Position numbers and translations under genes: made by a program. A stretch of 5,462 nt of DNA. Source: an uncultured Steroidobacteraceae bacterium (GTDB lineage: Bacteria; Pseudomonadota; Gammaproteobacteria; Steroidobacterales; Steroidobacteraceae). The notes beneath the pieces were generated by a model. That model had not been told where the DNA came from, did not search any database, and saw only the letters and a list, made by a program, of their open reading frames with translations. This document shows positions 1-5,462 of the stretch, in pieces (position 1 is the stretch's first letter; each line of letters opens with the position of its first letter). Location of the stretch: the NCBI GenBank assembly GCA_955652795.1, contig CATPBQ010000043.1, forward strand, positions 1 to 5,462, given 5' to 3'.

Positions 1-263
1 CTCTCCGGGAACAGGTAGTTCGAGCGCACGATGGTGGTGTTGCGCCCGGTGTTACCGCCGCCGATCCAGCCGCGCTCGAGGAGCCCGACGTTACGGATGC
101 CGTGGTTCTTCGCGAGATAGTAGGCCGTGGCCAGCCCGTGACCCCCGCCACCCACGATTACGACGTCGTAGGCGGCTTTCGGCTCGGGCGAGCGCCACGC
201 CGGCACCCAGTTGCGGTGCGCCGTGAGCGCCCCGCGCAGCAGGGCCAGAGCCGAGTAGTTCAC
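1..263 (-). CDS. soxB: Sarcosine oxidase beta subunit, N-terminal part (cut by left window edge)
   Basis: Only the first 87 codons are visible; the gene runs off the left edge. The product is the FAD-binding beta subunit of heterotetrameric sarcosine oxidase, a cytoplasmic enzyme that oxidises sarcosine to glycine, passing the methyl group to tetrahydrofolate or releasing formaldehyde and H2O2. The visible part matches the family well: a short lead ending in HRNWVPAWR, then the Rossmann strand YDVVIVGGGGHGLATAYYLA (residues 32-51) with the GxGxxG dinucleotide motif at 38-43, an acidic strand end (LLERG, Glu63) for the FAD ribose, and the family block GGGNTGRNTTIVRSNY (68-83). The start is taken as GTG at 263-261 because it lies 7 nt after the upstream stop and gives the usual N-terminus; no in-frame ATG fits better, and the ribosome site is weak. 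Close spacing implies cotranscription with the BHMT-like gene. The soxD, soxA and soxG subunits would be expected further left but are not visible. The main alternative is another DadA-type FAD oxidoreductase, which fits the RNTTIVRSNY block less well. Confidence 0.9.
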   Translation of the reverse strand, partial: MNYSALALLRGALTAHRNWVPAWRSPEPKAAYDVVIVGGGGHGLATAYYLAKNHGIRNVGLLERGWIGGGNTGRNTTIVRSNYLFPE

Positions 264-270
264 GCCGGCT

Positions 271-1368
271 CTAGGCCTTGTCTTGGTAGTCGGTCTGGAT
301 CTTGCGAATCTTCTTGTCGGTGCCGAAGAACGCGTGCTTGGACATGTCGGCGCTGTAGCGGCTGGCCGGCGGGTGCCTGCCGAGGCTCTCGGCGAGCGCG
401 CGGATGTGATGCGGACCCGCGCCACAGCACACGCCCAGATAGCGGATGCCGAGCGCGAACGCCTCGCGTCCGAAATCGAAGATCTCCTCGCGCGTGCACA
501 TGAACGGATCAAGCCCGACCGGGAACGCGCGCGCGTTGCCGCAGCAGGGATCCGTGAGGGACATGAACGAGGGCTGGCTGGGGACGGTGCGATACGGCAC
601 CGGCAGGGCCGCTACGTGACACTTCACCGCTTTGCGGATCTGCTTGAGCAGCGGCATCATGGTCGCCGGGCCGCGGTGGCAGTTGAGCCCGACCACATCC
701 GCCCCCGCCGCTTCCAGGCGCTGGCAGGCTTGCGCTGGGGTCAGGCCGTCACGCGTCAGCTCCTCCTGGTGCATGGCGAAGGTGACGACAGCCGGCACCT
801 TCGAGTGCTTACGGATCGCGTGCAGCGCCATGAGCGCTTCGCCGGCCCACCCCAAGGTCTCGGCGACGAAGTAGTCGACGCCCGCTTCGACCGCCCAGCC
901 CACCTGCTCGTCAAAGATCCGCTCGACCTCCTTGATCGAGCTCTTGTCGGCCGGATCGTAGATGTTGGTATTGCACAGGTCGCCGGCGAACAGCGTGCCG
1001 GTCTTGCGCGCCACCGACTTCGCGATCCTGAGTGCCGCCCGGTTCATCGGCACCAGATCCTTCTCGCGCCCGATGACCCGCAGCTTCTCGCGATGCACGT
1101 AGTAGGTGAGCGCCTGGGTCACGTCCGACCCTGCGTGCACGAAGTCCAGGTGCAGCTGCTCCACCACCTCCGGGTGATCGAACAGCACCTCCGGCACGAA
1201 GGCACCGGCCTGCAGGTAGCCACGCCGTTCGAGCTCGAACACATACCCTTCCGCGCAAATCACCGCCCCGCGCTTCAGGCGCGCCAGCAGATCGCGCTCC
1301 TCGGCGCGGCCCTTGCTCTCGCGTGTGTCCTTCGCGGACTTCCACTTGGACTTGGCTTTGACTGCCAT
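271..1368 (-). CDS. Betaine-homocysteine S-methyltransferase-like protein (Pfam homocysteine S-methyltransferase fold)
   Basis: Predicted cytoplasmic zinc methyltransferase of 365 residues that moves a methyl group from an onium donor to homocysteine, making methionine. The three zinc cysteines are present: Cys230 in VVGLNC and Cys314-Cys315 in LGVCCG. The sequence follows vertebrate BHMT closely at the N-terminus (GYVFELERRGYLQAG, 41-55; VPEVLFDHPEVVEQLH, 58-73), and Glu170 in VAET fits BHMT Glu159, which binds homocysteine. Compared with human BHMT (from memory), Asp26 is replaced by Ala39 with Glu40 next to it, Trp44 by Phe57 and Tyr160 by Thr171, while Tyr77 is kept as Tyr90. The C-terminus is shorter than the roughly 400-residue animal enzyme. 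The first 25 residues are Lys/Arg-rich and are probably a flexible lead. The ATG at 1368 has a GGAG ribosome site 7 nt upstream. The next gene, the sarcosine oxidase beta subunit, begins 7 nt after the stop, so donors such as glycine betaine, dimethylglycine or another methylated amine (or a sulfonium) are plausible. The family assignment is firm; the methyl donor is not. Confidence 0.88.
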   Translation of the reverse strand: MAVKAKSKWKSAKDTRESKGRAEERDLLARLKRGAVICAEGYVFELERRGYLQAGAFVPEVLFDHPEVVEQLHLDFVHAGSDVTQALTYYVHREKLRVIGREKDLVPMNRAALRIAKSVARKTGTLFAGDLCNTNIYDPADKSSIKEVERIFDEQVGWAVEAGVDYFVAETLGWAGEALMALHAIRKHSKVPAVVTFAMHQEELTRDGLTPAQACQRLEAAGADVVGLNCHRGPATMMPLLKQIRKAVKCHVAALPVPYRTVPSQPSFMSLTDPCCGNARAFPVGLDPFMCTREEIFDFGREAFALGIRYLGVCCGAGPHHIRALAESLGRHPPASRYSADMSKHAFFGTDKKIRKIQTDYQDKA

Positions 1369-1375
1369 GCGGTGT

Positions 1376-1379
1376 CTCC
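1376..1379 (-). promoter_or_regulatory. Ribosome binding site of the BHMT-like gene
   Basis: On the minus strand this reads GGAG, 7 nt before the ATG at 1368-1366. The spacing is ideal and supports that start codon. Confidence 0.65.
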
Positions 1380-1415
1380 GATTCCAGTGTGCAGGTTGCG
1401 CGGCCCTCGGGCGCG

Positions 1416-1473
1416 CTATTCTAATCAGGGTCCCCGGCGGCCCAATGCCTCTTTTAGATGGGGCTATTCAAAT
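1416..1473 (+). repeat. Pair of direct decamers CTATTCWAAT, possible operator half-sites
   Basis: CTATTCTAAT (1416-1425) and CTATTCAAAT (1464-1473) differ at one base and start 48 bp apart, both in the AT-rich part of the divergent intergenic region. The left copy overlaps the candidate leftward -10 box. They could be half-sites for a shared regulator or may simply be -10-like AT-rich segments in a GC-rich genome. Confidence 0.25.
1418..1445 (-). promoter_or_regulatory. Candidate sigma-70 promoter for the BHMT-like/soxB operon
   Basis: On the minus strand, TTGGGC (1445-1440) and TAGAAT (1423-1418) are separated by 16 bp. The -10 box matches TATAAT at five of six positions, but the -35 box matches only in its first three bases. 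Transcription would begin near 1411, leaving a leader of roughly 40 nt that contains the GGAG ribosome site. This is a pattern match only; activation by a regulator would be consistent with the poor -35 box. Confidence 0.35.
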
Positions 1474-1499
1474 TCTAGGCTTTGATGCCCTGCACGACT

Positions 1500-1507
1500 T
1501 AAGGAAG
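1500..1507 (+). promoter_or_regulatory. Ribosome binding site that sets the aldehyde dehydrogenase start
   Basis: TAAGGAAG lies 9 nt before the ATG at 1517. The reading frame stays open upstream to 1313, but the upstream part runs across the intergenic region and into the opposing gene and has no family similarity, so this site decides the start at 1517. Confidence 0.75.
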
Positions 1508-1516
1508 CTTACTCCC

Positions 1517-3022
1517 ATGAGCACCCCTGCCCTCCAGCGCGACCGCGGCACCTGGGAACGGCTGTCCGCCACCGTGCGGCCCGAAGGCCGCGCTTTCATC
1601 GCCGGCCGCCCGGTCGCAGCCCGCGACGGCGGCGTGTTCGATGACGTCAGTCCCATCGACGGCAAGGTGCTCTGCCAGGTGGCCCGCTGCCGCGCGGCGG
1701 ACGTCGATGCCGCGGTGGCCGCGGCGCGAACCAGTTTCGAGACCGGCCCGTGGCGGCGCATGGAGCCGAAGGAGCGCAAGCGGATCCTGCGGCGCTTTGC
1801 GGAACTCATCCGCGCCGACGTCGACACCCTCGCGCTGCTTGAGACGCGCGACGTCGGCAAGCCGATCGTGAATTCGGTCAGCGTCGACGTCGCCAACTGC
1901 GCGGATTGCATCGAATACTACGCCGAGTTCGCCGACAAGCTGTACGACGAGGTCGCGCCCACCGGGCCCAACGACCTGGCGCTGGTGCGCCGCGAGCCCC
2001 TCGGGGTCGTGGGCGCGATCGTGCCGTGGAACTATCCGCTCATCATCAGCACCTGGAAGGTGGGACCGGCACTCCTGACCGGCAACTCGGTGGTGCTGAA
2101 ACCGGCCGAACAGTCGCCGCTGTCAGCAATCCGCCTCGGTGAGCTGGCGTGCGAGGCCGGCGTGCCGCCGGGTACCTTCAACGTCGTGCCGGGCTTTGGT
2201 GAAGAAGCCGGCAAGGCGCTCGCCCTGCACCCGGAGGTCGATCTGATCACCTTCACCGGCTCGACCGAGGTCGGGCGGCTGATGCTGCGCTACGCCGCTG
2301 AGTCCAATCTCAAGCGCGTGGCGCTCGAGTGCGGCGGCAAGACGCCGCAGGTGGTGTTTGCGGATGCCGACCTCGAGGCCGCCGCCTACGGCATCGCCTG
2401 GGGGATCTACTACAACAGCGGCGAGACCTGCCACGCCGGCTCGCGCCTGATCGTGCAGGAGTCTGCCAAGGACGCCCTGCTGGCGGCCATCAGGCGCGTG
2501 ACCGCGACCATCACCTTAGGTCACCCCCTGGACCCCGCCACCCAGATGGGCGCGCTGATCGATCGCCCTCACATGCAACGCGTGCTCGGCTTCATCGACA
2601 GCGGCGTGGCGGACGGTGCACGCATTGCACTCGGGGGCAAGCGGGCGCTCGAAGAGAGCGGCGGCTTTTACGTCGAGGCGACCGTGCTCGATGGCGTGCG
2701 CCCCGATATGAAGGTGGCGCGCGAGGAGATTTTCGGGCCGGTACTCGCCGTCATGACAGTCCGCGGCGAGAGCGAGGCGGTGCGCCTGGCCAACGACACC
2801 CCCTATGGACTGGCGGCGGCTGTCTGGACCGCCGACATGAACGTGGCGCACCGTGTCTCGAGCGCGCTGCGCGGCGGCACAGTGTGGGTGAACTCCTTCG
2901 ACCGCTCTTCCATGGCCACGCCATTCGGGGGTTTCAAGCTCTCCGGATCCGGGCGCGACCGCTCGCCCCATGCCATCGACAAGTACTGTGATCTGAAGAC
3001 GATCTGGACGGCCTATCGATGA
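1517..3022 (+). CDS. NAD-dependent aldehyde dehydrogenase, PuuC/KauB-like (gamma-aminobutyraldehyde/betaine-aldehyde type)
   Basis: A complete 501-residue ALDH-superfamily enzyme, the usual length, oxidising an aldehyde to its acid with NAD(P)+ in the cytoplasm. All catalytic parts are visible: PWN with oxyanion-hole Asn172, the cofactor motif LKPAE (Lys195, Glu198), FTGST (246-250), general base Glu271 in LECGGK, nucleophile Cys305 in GETCHAGSR, and EEIFGP (403-408) with Glu404. Glu198 after KPA usually goes with NAD+ preference. The C-terminal blocks HPLDPATQMGALID (336-349) and GRDRSPHAIDKY...LKTIW (479-497) resemble E. coli PuuC and the KauB/4-guanidinobutyraldehyde group more than BetB, so substrates such as an amino- or trimethylamino-aldehyde are reasonable guesses. 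A good ribosome site at 1500-1507 supports the ATG at 1517. Its TGA overlaps the ATG of the Rieske gene (ATGA), indicating translational coupling and a shared pathway. Oxidation of betaine aldehyde, or of an aldehyde derived from the Rieske substrate, fits; direct detoxification of formaldehyde is less likely for this group. Family certain, substrate uncertain. Confidence 0.9.
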   Translation: MSTPALQRDRGTWERLSATVRPEGRAFIAGRPVAARDGGVFDDVSPIDGKVLCQVARCRAADVDAAVAAARTSFETGPWRRMEPKERKRILRRFAELIRADVDTLALLETRDVGKPIVNSVSVDVANCADCIEYYAEFADKLYDEVAPTGPNDLALVRREPLGVVGAIVPWNYPLIISTWKVGPALLTGNSVVLKPAEQSPLSAIRLGELACEAGVPPGTFNVVPGFGEEAGKALALHPEVDLITFTGSTEVGRLMLRYAAESNLKRVALECGGKTPQVVFADADLEAAAYGIAWGIYYNSGETCHAGSRLIVQESAKDALLAAIRRVTATITLGHPLDPATQMGALIDRPHMQRVLGFIDSGVADGARIALGGKRALEESGGFYVEATVLDGVRPDMKVAREEIFGPVLAVMTVRGESEAVRLANDTPYGLAAAVWTADMNVAHRVSSALRGGTVWVNSFDRSSMATPFGGFKLSGSGRDRSPHAIDKYCDLKTIWTAYR

Positions 3023-4323
3023 ACGCATCACCCTCCTCCCCCCTGGGCACCTCGCGGCGCGCGGCGCCCGTTGCAGAACCCCTGCGGCGGCATGTGGCAT
3101 CGCTCCTCGCGGCGCGCAAGCCGGGGTTCGCCCTGCCCGGGGCGTTTTTCACCGATGAGGCGCTGTATGCGGCCGAACTTGAATACATCTTCGGCCGTCA
3201 CTGGCTGTTCGTGGCTTGCGAGCCCGAAATTCCCGAGGGGGGCGACTACCGCACTTTTCAGATCGGTCCCTGGCCGATCTTCATAGTGCGACGCGATGAC
3301 GGCTCGATCGGCGCCTTCCATAACACCTGCCGGCATCGCGGCTCGCGCATCCTGCAACAGGACTCCGGCATCGCCGGCGCGACGCTTCAGTGCCCGTACC
3401 ATCGCTGGACCTACGACCTGGACGGCCGGGTCATCGACTGCGGCGCCACCGGTGAAGCCCCCGCGGCGCAGCGGCCCCTGAAGCCGGTGCACGTGAAGAC
3501 ACTCGCCGGCCTCGTTTTCGTCTGCCTGGCGGATGAGCCGCCGGACGATTTCGACGACATGGCACGGCGCGTGACGCCCTATCTCGCACCTCACGGGCTC
3601 GCGCGAGCCAAGGTCGCGAAACAGGTCGACATCATCGAGCACGGCAACTGGAAGCTCACCATCGAGAACAACCGCGAGTGCTTTCATTGTGCGGGGCACC
3701 CGGAGCTGCTGTGCTCGCTGTTCCATTTCTTTGGCGAGATCGACGAGCAGCGCATGTCGGCGCCGGAGCGCGCGGCCTATGCGCGCTACCAGAGCGCCCG
3801 CCAGGAGACCGAGGCGATCTGGCGGCGCCTGGGCCTGCCGTGGCAGTGCATCGAGGAGCTGCACGGGCGGCCCACGGCATTTCGCACCGAGCGGCTGGTG
3901 CTCGACGGCGCGGGAGAATCCATGACCGCGGACACCCGCGTGGCTTCGCGCCGTCTGTTAGGTGACCTGAGCGATGCGCGCCTGGGGTCGCTGCACTATC
4001 ACACCCAGCCCAATGCCTGGTTCCACTTCCTCTCCGACCACGTGCTGAGCTTCGCCACGCTGCCCCTCGAGCGCGGACGCACCCTGGTGCGCAGCACCTG
4101 GCTGGTGCACGCCGACGCGCAGGAGGGTCGCGACTACGATCTGGAGAAGCTCACCAGCGTGTGGAACGCCACCAACAGCCAGGACGCGGCGTTCGTCGAA
4201 GAGACGCAGCGCGGCGCCTCCAGTCCCGCCTACGAGCCCGGCCCGATCGCCGCCAACGAGTACATGGTGGAGCTGTTCCACGTCTGGTACGAAGAGCGCC
4301 TGCGAGCGGAACTGGAGTTGTAG
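3019..4323 (+). CDS. Rieske non-heme iron oxygenase, alpha subunit, quaternary-amine demethylase type (GbcA/stachydrine demethylase-like)
   Basis: A 434-residue Rieske oxygenase alpha subunit, expected to hydroxylate an N-methyl group so that formaldehyde leaves. The [2Fe-2S] Rieske site is Cys104-x-His106 (NTCRHRGSR) and Cys125-x2-His128 (CPYHRWTYDLDG), with 18 residues between the halves. The catalytic domain has NWKLTIENNRECFHCAGHPEL (210-230): Glu220 as the bridging acidic residue and His223 and His227 as iron ligands, with Asp389 in NSQDAAFVEETQRG (386-399) as the likely third. The ENNREC(Y/F)HC signature is typical of glycine betaine monooxygenase GbcA and stachydrine demethylase rather than aromatic-ring dioxygenases. 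His223 and His227 are only three residues apart, whereas the common motif has four. The ATG at 3019 overlaps the upstream stop; an internal GTG at 3094 would trim the low-complexity first 25 residues but has no clear ribosome site. No ferredoxin-reductase partner (GbcB type) is in view, so electrons must come from a gene elsewhere. Carnitine, choline or proline-betaine oxygenases are alternatives. Confidence 0.87.
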   Translation: MNASPSSPLGTSRRAAPVAEPLRRHVASLLAARKPGFALPGAFFTDEALYAAELEYIFGRHWLFVACEPEIPEGGDYRTFQIGPWPIFIVRRDDGSIGAFHNTCRHRGSRILQQDSGIAGATLQCPYHRWTYDLDGRVIDCGATGEAPAAQRPLKPVHVKTLAGLVFVCLADEPPDDFDDMARRVTPYLAPHGLARAKVAKQVDIIEHGNWKLTIENNRECFHCAGHPELLCSLFHFFGEIDEQRMSAPERAAYARYQSARQETEAIWRRLGLPWQCIEELHGRPTAFRTERLVLDGAGESMTADTRVASRRLLGDLSDARLGSLHYHTQPNAWFHFLSDHVLSFATLPLERGRTLVRSTWLVHADAQEGRDYDLEKLTSVWNATNSQDAAFVEETQRGASSPAYEPGPIAANEYMVELFHVWYEERLRAELEL

Positions 4324-4331
4324 AGCGGTGC

Positions 4332-5462
4332 CTAGCCCAACGGTTTGCCGGCCATGTCCAGGTGCAGCAGGTTGCCGCGGTAGGGGTGCCGCGCGATGAA
4401 CTCCTCGTTGAGCTCCACGCCGAGCCCCGGCTCCGTCGGCGGGATCACGTACCCCGCCTCCCAACGGATGGGTTTGACGAGAACATCGGCATGAAATCCC
4501 TGCCAGCGCTCGATGCCCTCGAGGATCAGGAAGTTCGGGCTGCAGGTGGCGAGCTGGATGTTGGCGGCGCCCACCACCGGTCCGCAATACAGGTGTGGCG
4601 CGAGCTGCACATGGTGCACCTCGGCGAGGGCTGCGATTTTCTTCGCCTCGAGGATCCCCCCGACGCGCCCCAGGTTCATCTGCAGGATGGCCGCGGCCCC
4701 GGCGCTCAGCAGGCGCGCGAAATCGTACTTGGTAGCCAGGCGCTCGCCGGTGGCGATCGGGATGCACGTGGCGCGCGCCACGCGCGCCATCTCCTCGGGC
4801 GCATCCGGCGGCACCGGTTCCTCGAACCACAGGGGGTCGTAAGGCTCGAGCCGCCGCGCGAGGCGAATCGCGCCTGCCGCGGTCATCTGGCCGTGCGTGC
4901 CGAACAGCAGATCGGCATTGGAGCCGACGGCGGCGCGCAGCTGGCGCATGAAGCGCTCGCACAGATCGAGCGCCGCGAGCGACAGCTGCCGGCCATCGAA
5001 GGCCGAGTAGGGTCCCGCCGGATCAAACTTCAAGGCGGTGAAGCCCTGCGCGAGGTACTCGACGGCGCGCTCGGCCGCGAGATCCGGATCCTGGTACACG
5101 TCGCTCCGGTCCCCGGGGCGCGCGTAGATGTAAGTGTAGGAGCGCAGCCGCTCGTGCACCCGGCCCCCGAGGAGGTTGTAGACGGGTTGGTTCGCTTGCT
5201 TGCCGATGATGTCCCAGCAGGCCATCTCCAGTGCGCTCAACACCGCCATCAGCGACAGGTCGGGATGCTGCGTGTAGCCTGCCGAGTACACGCGCCGCCA
5301 GATCTTCTCGATGTTGTGCGGGTCCTCGCCCGCGAGGTAGCGCTCGAAGACGTCGGTGAGCATGCGCGTCACCACCTCGGGATGGAACGGCACGCAGTAC
5401 GCTTCGCCCACCCCGTGAACGTTGCCGTCGGTGGTGAGTTTCACGAACACGAAGTAACGCCC
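4332..5462 (-). CDS. Enolase-superfamily enzyme, mandelate racemase/muconate lactonizing type (5' end beyond right edge)
   Basis: The frame is open to the right edge (visible start GRYF), so the true start lies outside; perhaps 20-40 residues are missing, because the visible protein begins at the strand FVFVKLTTDGNVHGVGEA found near residue 25-40 of relatives. A GTG at 5450 is probably internal. Numbering from that codon, the N-terminal capping domain runs to about 110 and the TIM barrel follows. Metal-binding Glu210 (WFEEP) and Glu236 (ATGERL) and the catalytic-type His286 (APHLYCGP) are present, with Lys141 in ALKFDP on the second strand. The first metal Asp expected near 184 is Gly (FGTHGQ), and the Asp usually paired with the histidine is Asn259 (LQMNLGRVGG). 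Relatives such as galactonate dehydratase dehydrate acid sugars; others racemise amino acid derivatives, including hydroxyproline betaine. It converges on the Rieske gene with 8 nt between stops, so it belongs to a separate transcript entering from the right. Superfamily firm; reaction unknown. Confidence 0.85.
   Translation of the reverse strand, partial: GRYFVFVKLTTDGNVHGVGEAYCVPFHPEVVTRMLTDVFERYLAGEDPHNIEKIWRRVYSAGYTQHPDLSLMAVLSALEMACWDIIGKQANQPVYNLLGGRVHERLRSYTYIYARPGDRSDVYQDPDLAAERAVEYLAQGFTALKFDPAGPYSAFDGRQLSLAALDLCERFMRQLRAAVGSNADLLFGTHGQMTAAGAIRLARRLEPYDPLWFEEPVPPDAPEEMARVARATCIPIATGERLATKYDFARLLSAGAAAILQMNLGRVGGILEAKKIAALAEVHHVQLAPHLYCGPVVGAANIQLATCSPNFLILEGIERWQGFHADVLVKPIRWEAGYVIPPTEPGLGVELNEEFIARHPYRGNLLHLDMAGKPLG

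Larger units (their letters stand above)
1369..1516. promoter_or_regulatory. Divergent intergenic region between the two operons
   Basis: This 148-bp stretch separates the leftward BHMT-like/soxB operon from the rightward aldehyde dehydrogenase/Rieske operon, so it must carry both promoters and probably any shared operator. It is visibly more AT-rich than its flanks from about 1417 to 1490. It contains a plausible leftward sigma-70 promoter (listed separately), two copies of a CTATTCWAAT decamer and a GC-rich imperfect inverted repeat (1398-1416). I could not pick out a convincing rightward promoter; TTTAGA (1453-1458) and TAGGCT (1476-1481) have a 17-bp spacer but are poor matches. No riboswitch structure is recognisable. 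Confidence 0.6.

Noticed and set aside
283..1485. A 400-codon open frame on the plus strand opposite the BHMT-like gene
   Set aside because: It is antisense to a gene with clear zinc-site motifs, has biased Arg/His/Leu-rich composition typical of high-GC shadow frames, and shows no recognisable domain.
1313..1516. N-terminal extension of the aldehyde dehydrogenase upstream of 1517
   Set aside because: It would overlap the start of the divergent BHMT-like gene and the promoter region. The extra residues do not resemble the family, and a good ribosome site precedes the ATG at 1517.
3028..3864. A 278-codon minus-strand frame opposite the Rieske gene
   Set aside because: It is antisense to well-conserved Rieske and iron-site motifs, has no ribosome site or family similarity that I recognise, and reflects high GC content.
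4324..4360. A bidirectional terminator between the convergent genes
   Set aside because: Only 8 nt separate the stops, and I found no stable GC stem followed by a T run on either strand.
3958..4962. A 334-codon minus-strand frame spanning the end of the Rieske gene and the enolase-superfamily gene
   Set aside because: It is an alternative frame of the enolase-superfamily gene, rich in Arg and Ala, and crosses two real genes.
5448..5450. GTG at 5450 as the true start of the enolase-superfamily gene
   Set aside because: The frame stays open to the window edge with family-like residues (GRYF before VFVKLTTDG), and relatives begin about 20-40 residues earlier, so the start is outside the window.

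Overview
The window is GC-rich (clearly above 60 % G+C by eye), densely packed and bacterial. The gene families and the GC-biased third codon positions suggest a Pseudomonadota (proteobacterial) chromosome. I cannot name a genus. There are no rRNA, tRNA, CRISPR, IS or phage signatures. Five protein-coding genes fill the window, two of them cut by its edges, and the only sizeable gap is one divergent intergenic region of about 150 bp.

Layout. On the minus strand, reading leftwards from the central intergenic region, are a betaine-homocysteine S-methyltransferase-like gene (1368-271) and, 7 nt further on, the start of the heterotetrameric sarcosine oxidase beta subunit (263 to the window edge). 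These two almost certainly share an operon that continues to the left. On the plus strand, reading rightwards, are a PuuC/KauB-like NAD-dependent aldehyde dehydrogenase (1517-3022) and a Rieske non-heme iron oxygenase of the glycine betaine/stachydrine demethylase type (3019-4323), joined by a 4-nt ATGA overlap. A mandelate racemase/muconate lactonizing-type enolase-superfamily gene (minus strand, stop at 4332, 5' end beyond the right edge) converges on the Rieske gene with 8 nt between the stop codons.

Functional reading (inference). The first four genes look like an N-methyl/quaternary amine catabolic module. The Rieske enzyme would remove an N-methyl group oxidatively, releasing formaldehyde. 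The BHMT-like enzyme would remove one by transfer to homocysteine, making methionine. Sarcosine oxidase would take the last N-methyl group off sarcosine to give glycine. The aldehyde dehydrogenase could make the betaine from an aldehyde, or oxidise an amino-aldehyde downstream. The enolase-superfamily protein is normally an acid-sugar dehydratase type, but enolase-superfamily enzymes are also known in proline-betaine-type pathways, so it may process the carbon skeleton. The exact substrate cannot be read from the sequence. Several active-site positions in the BHMT-like and enolase-superfamily proteins differ from the textbook enzymes, which suggests the substrate may not be plain glycine betaine.
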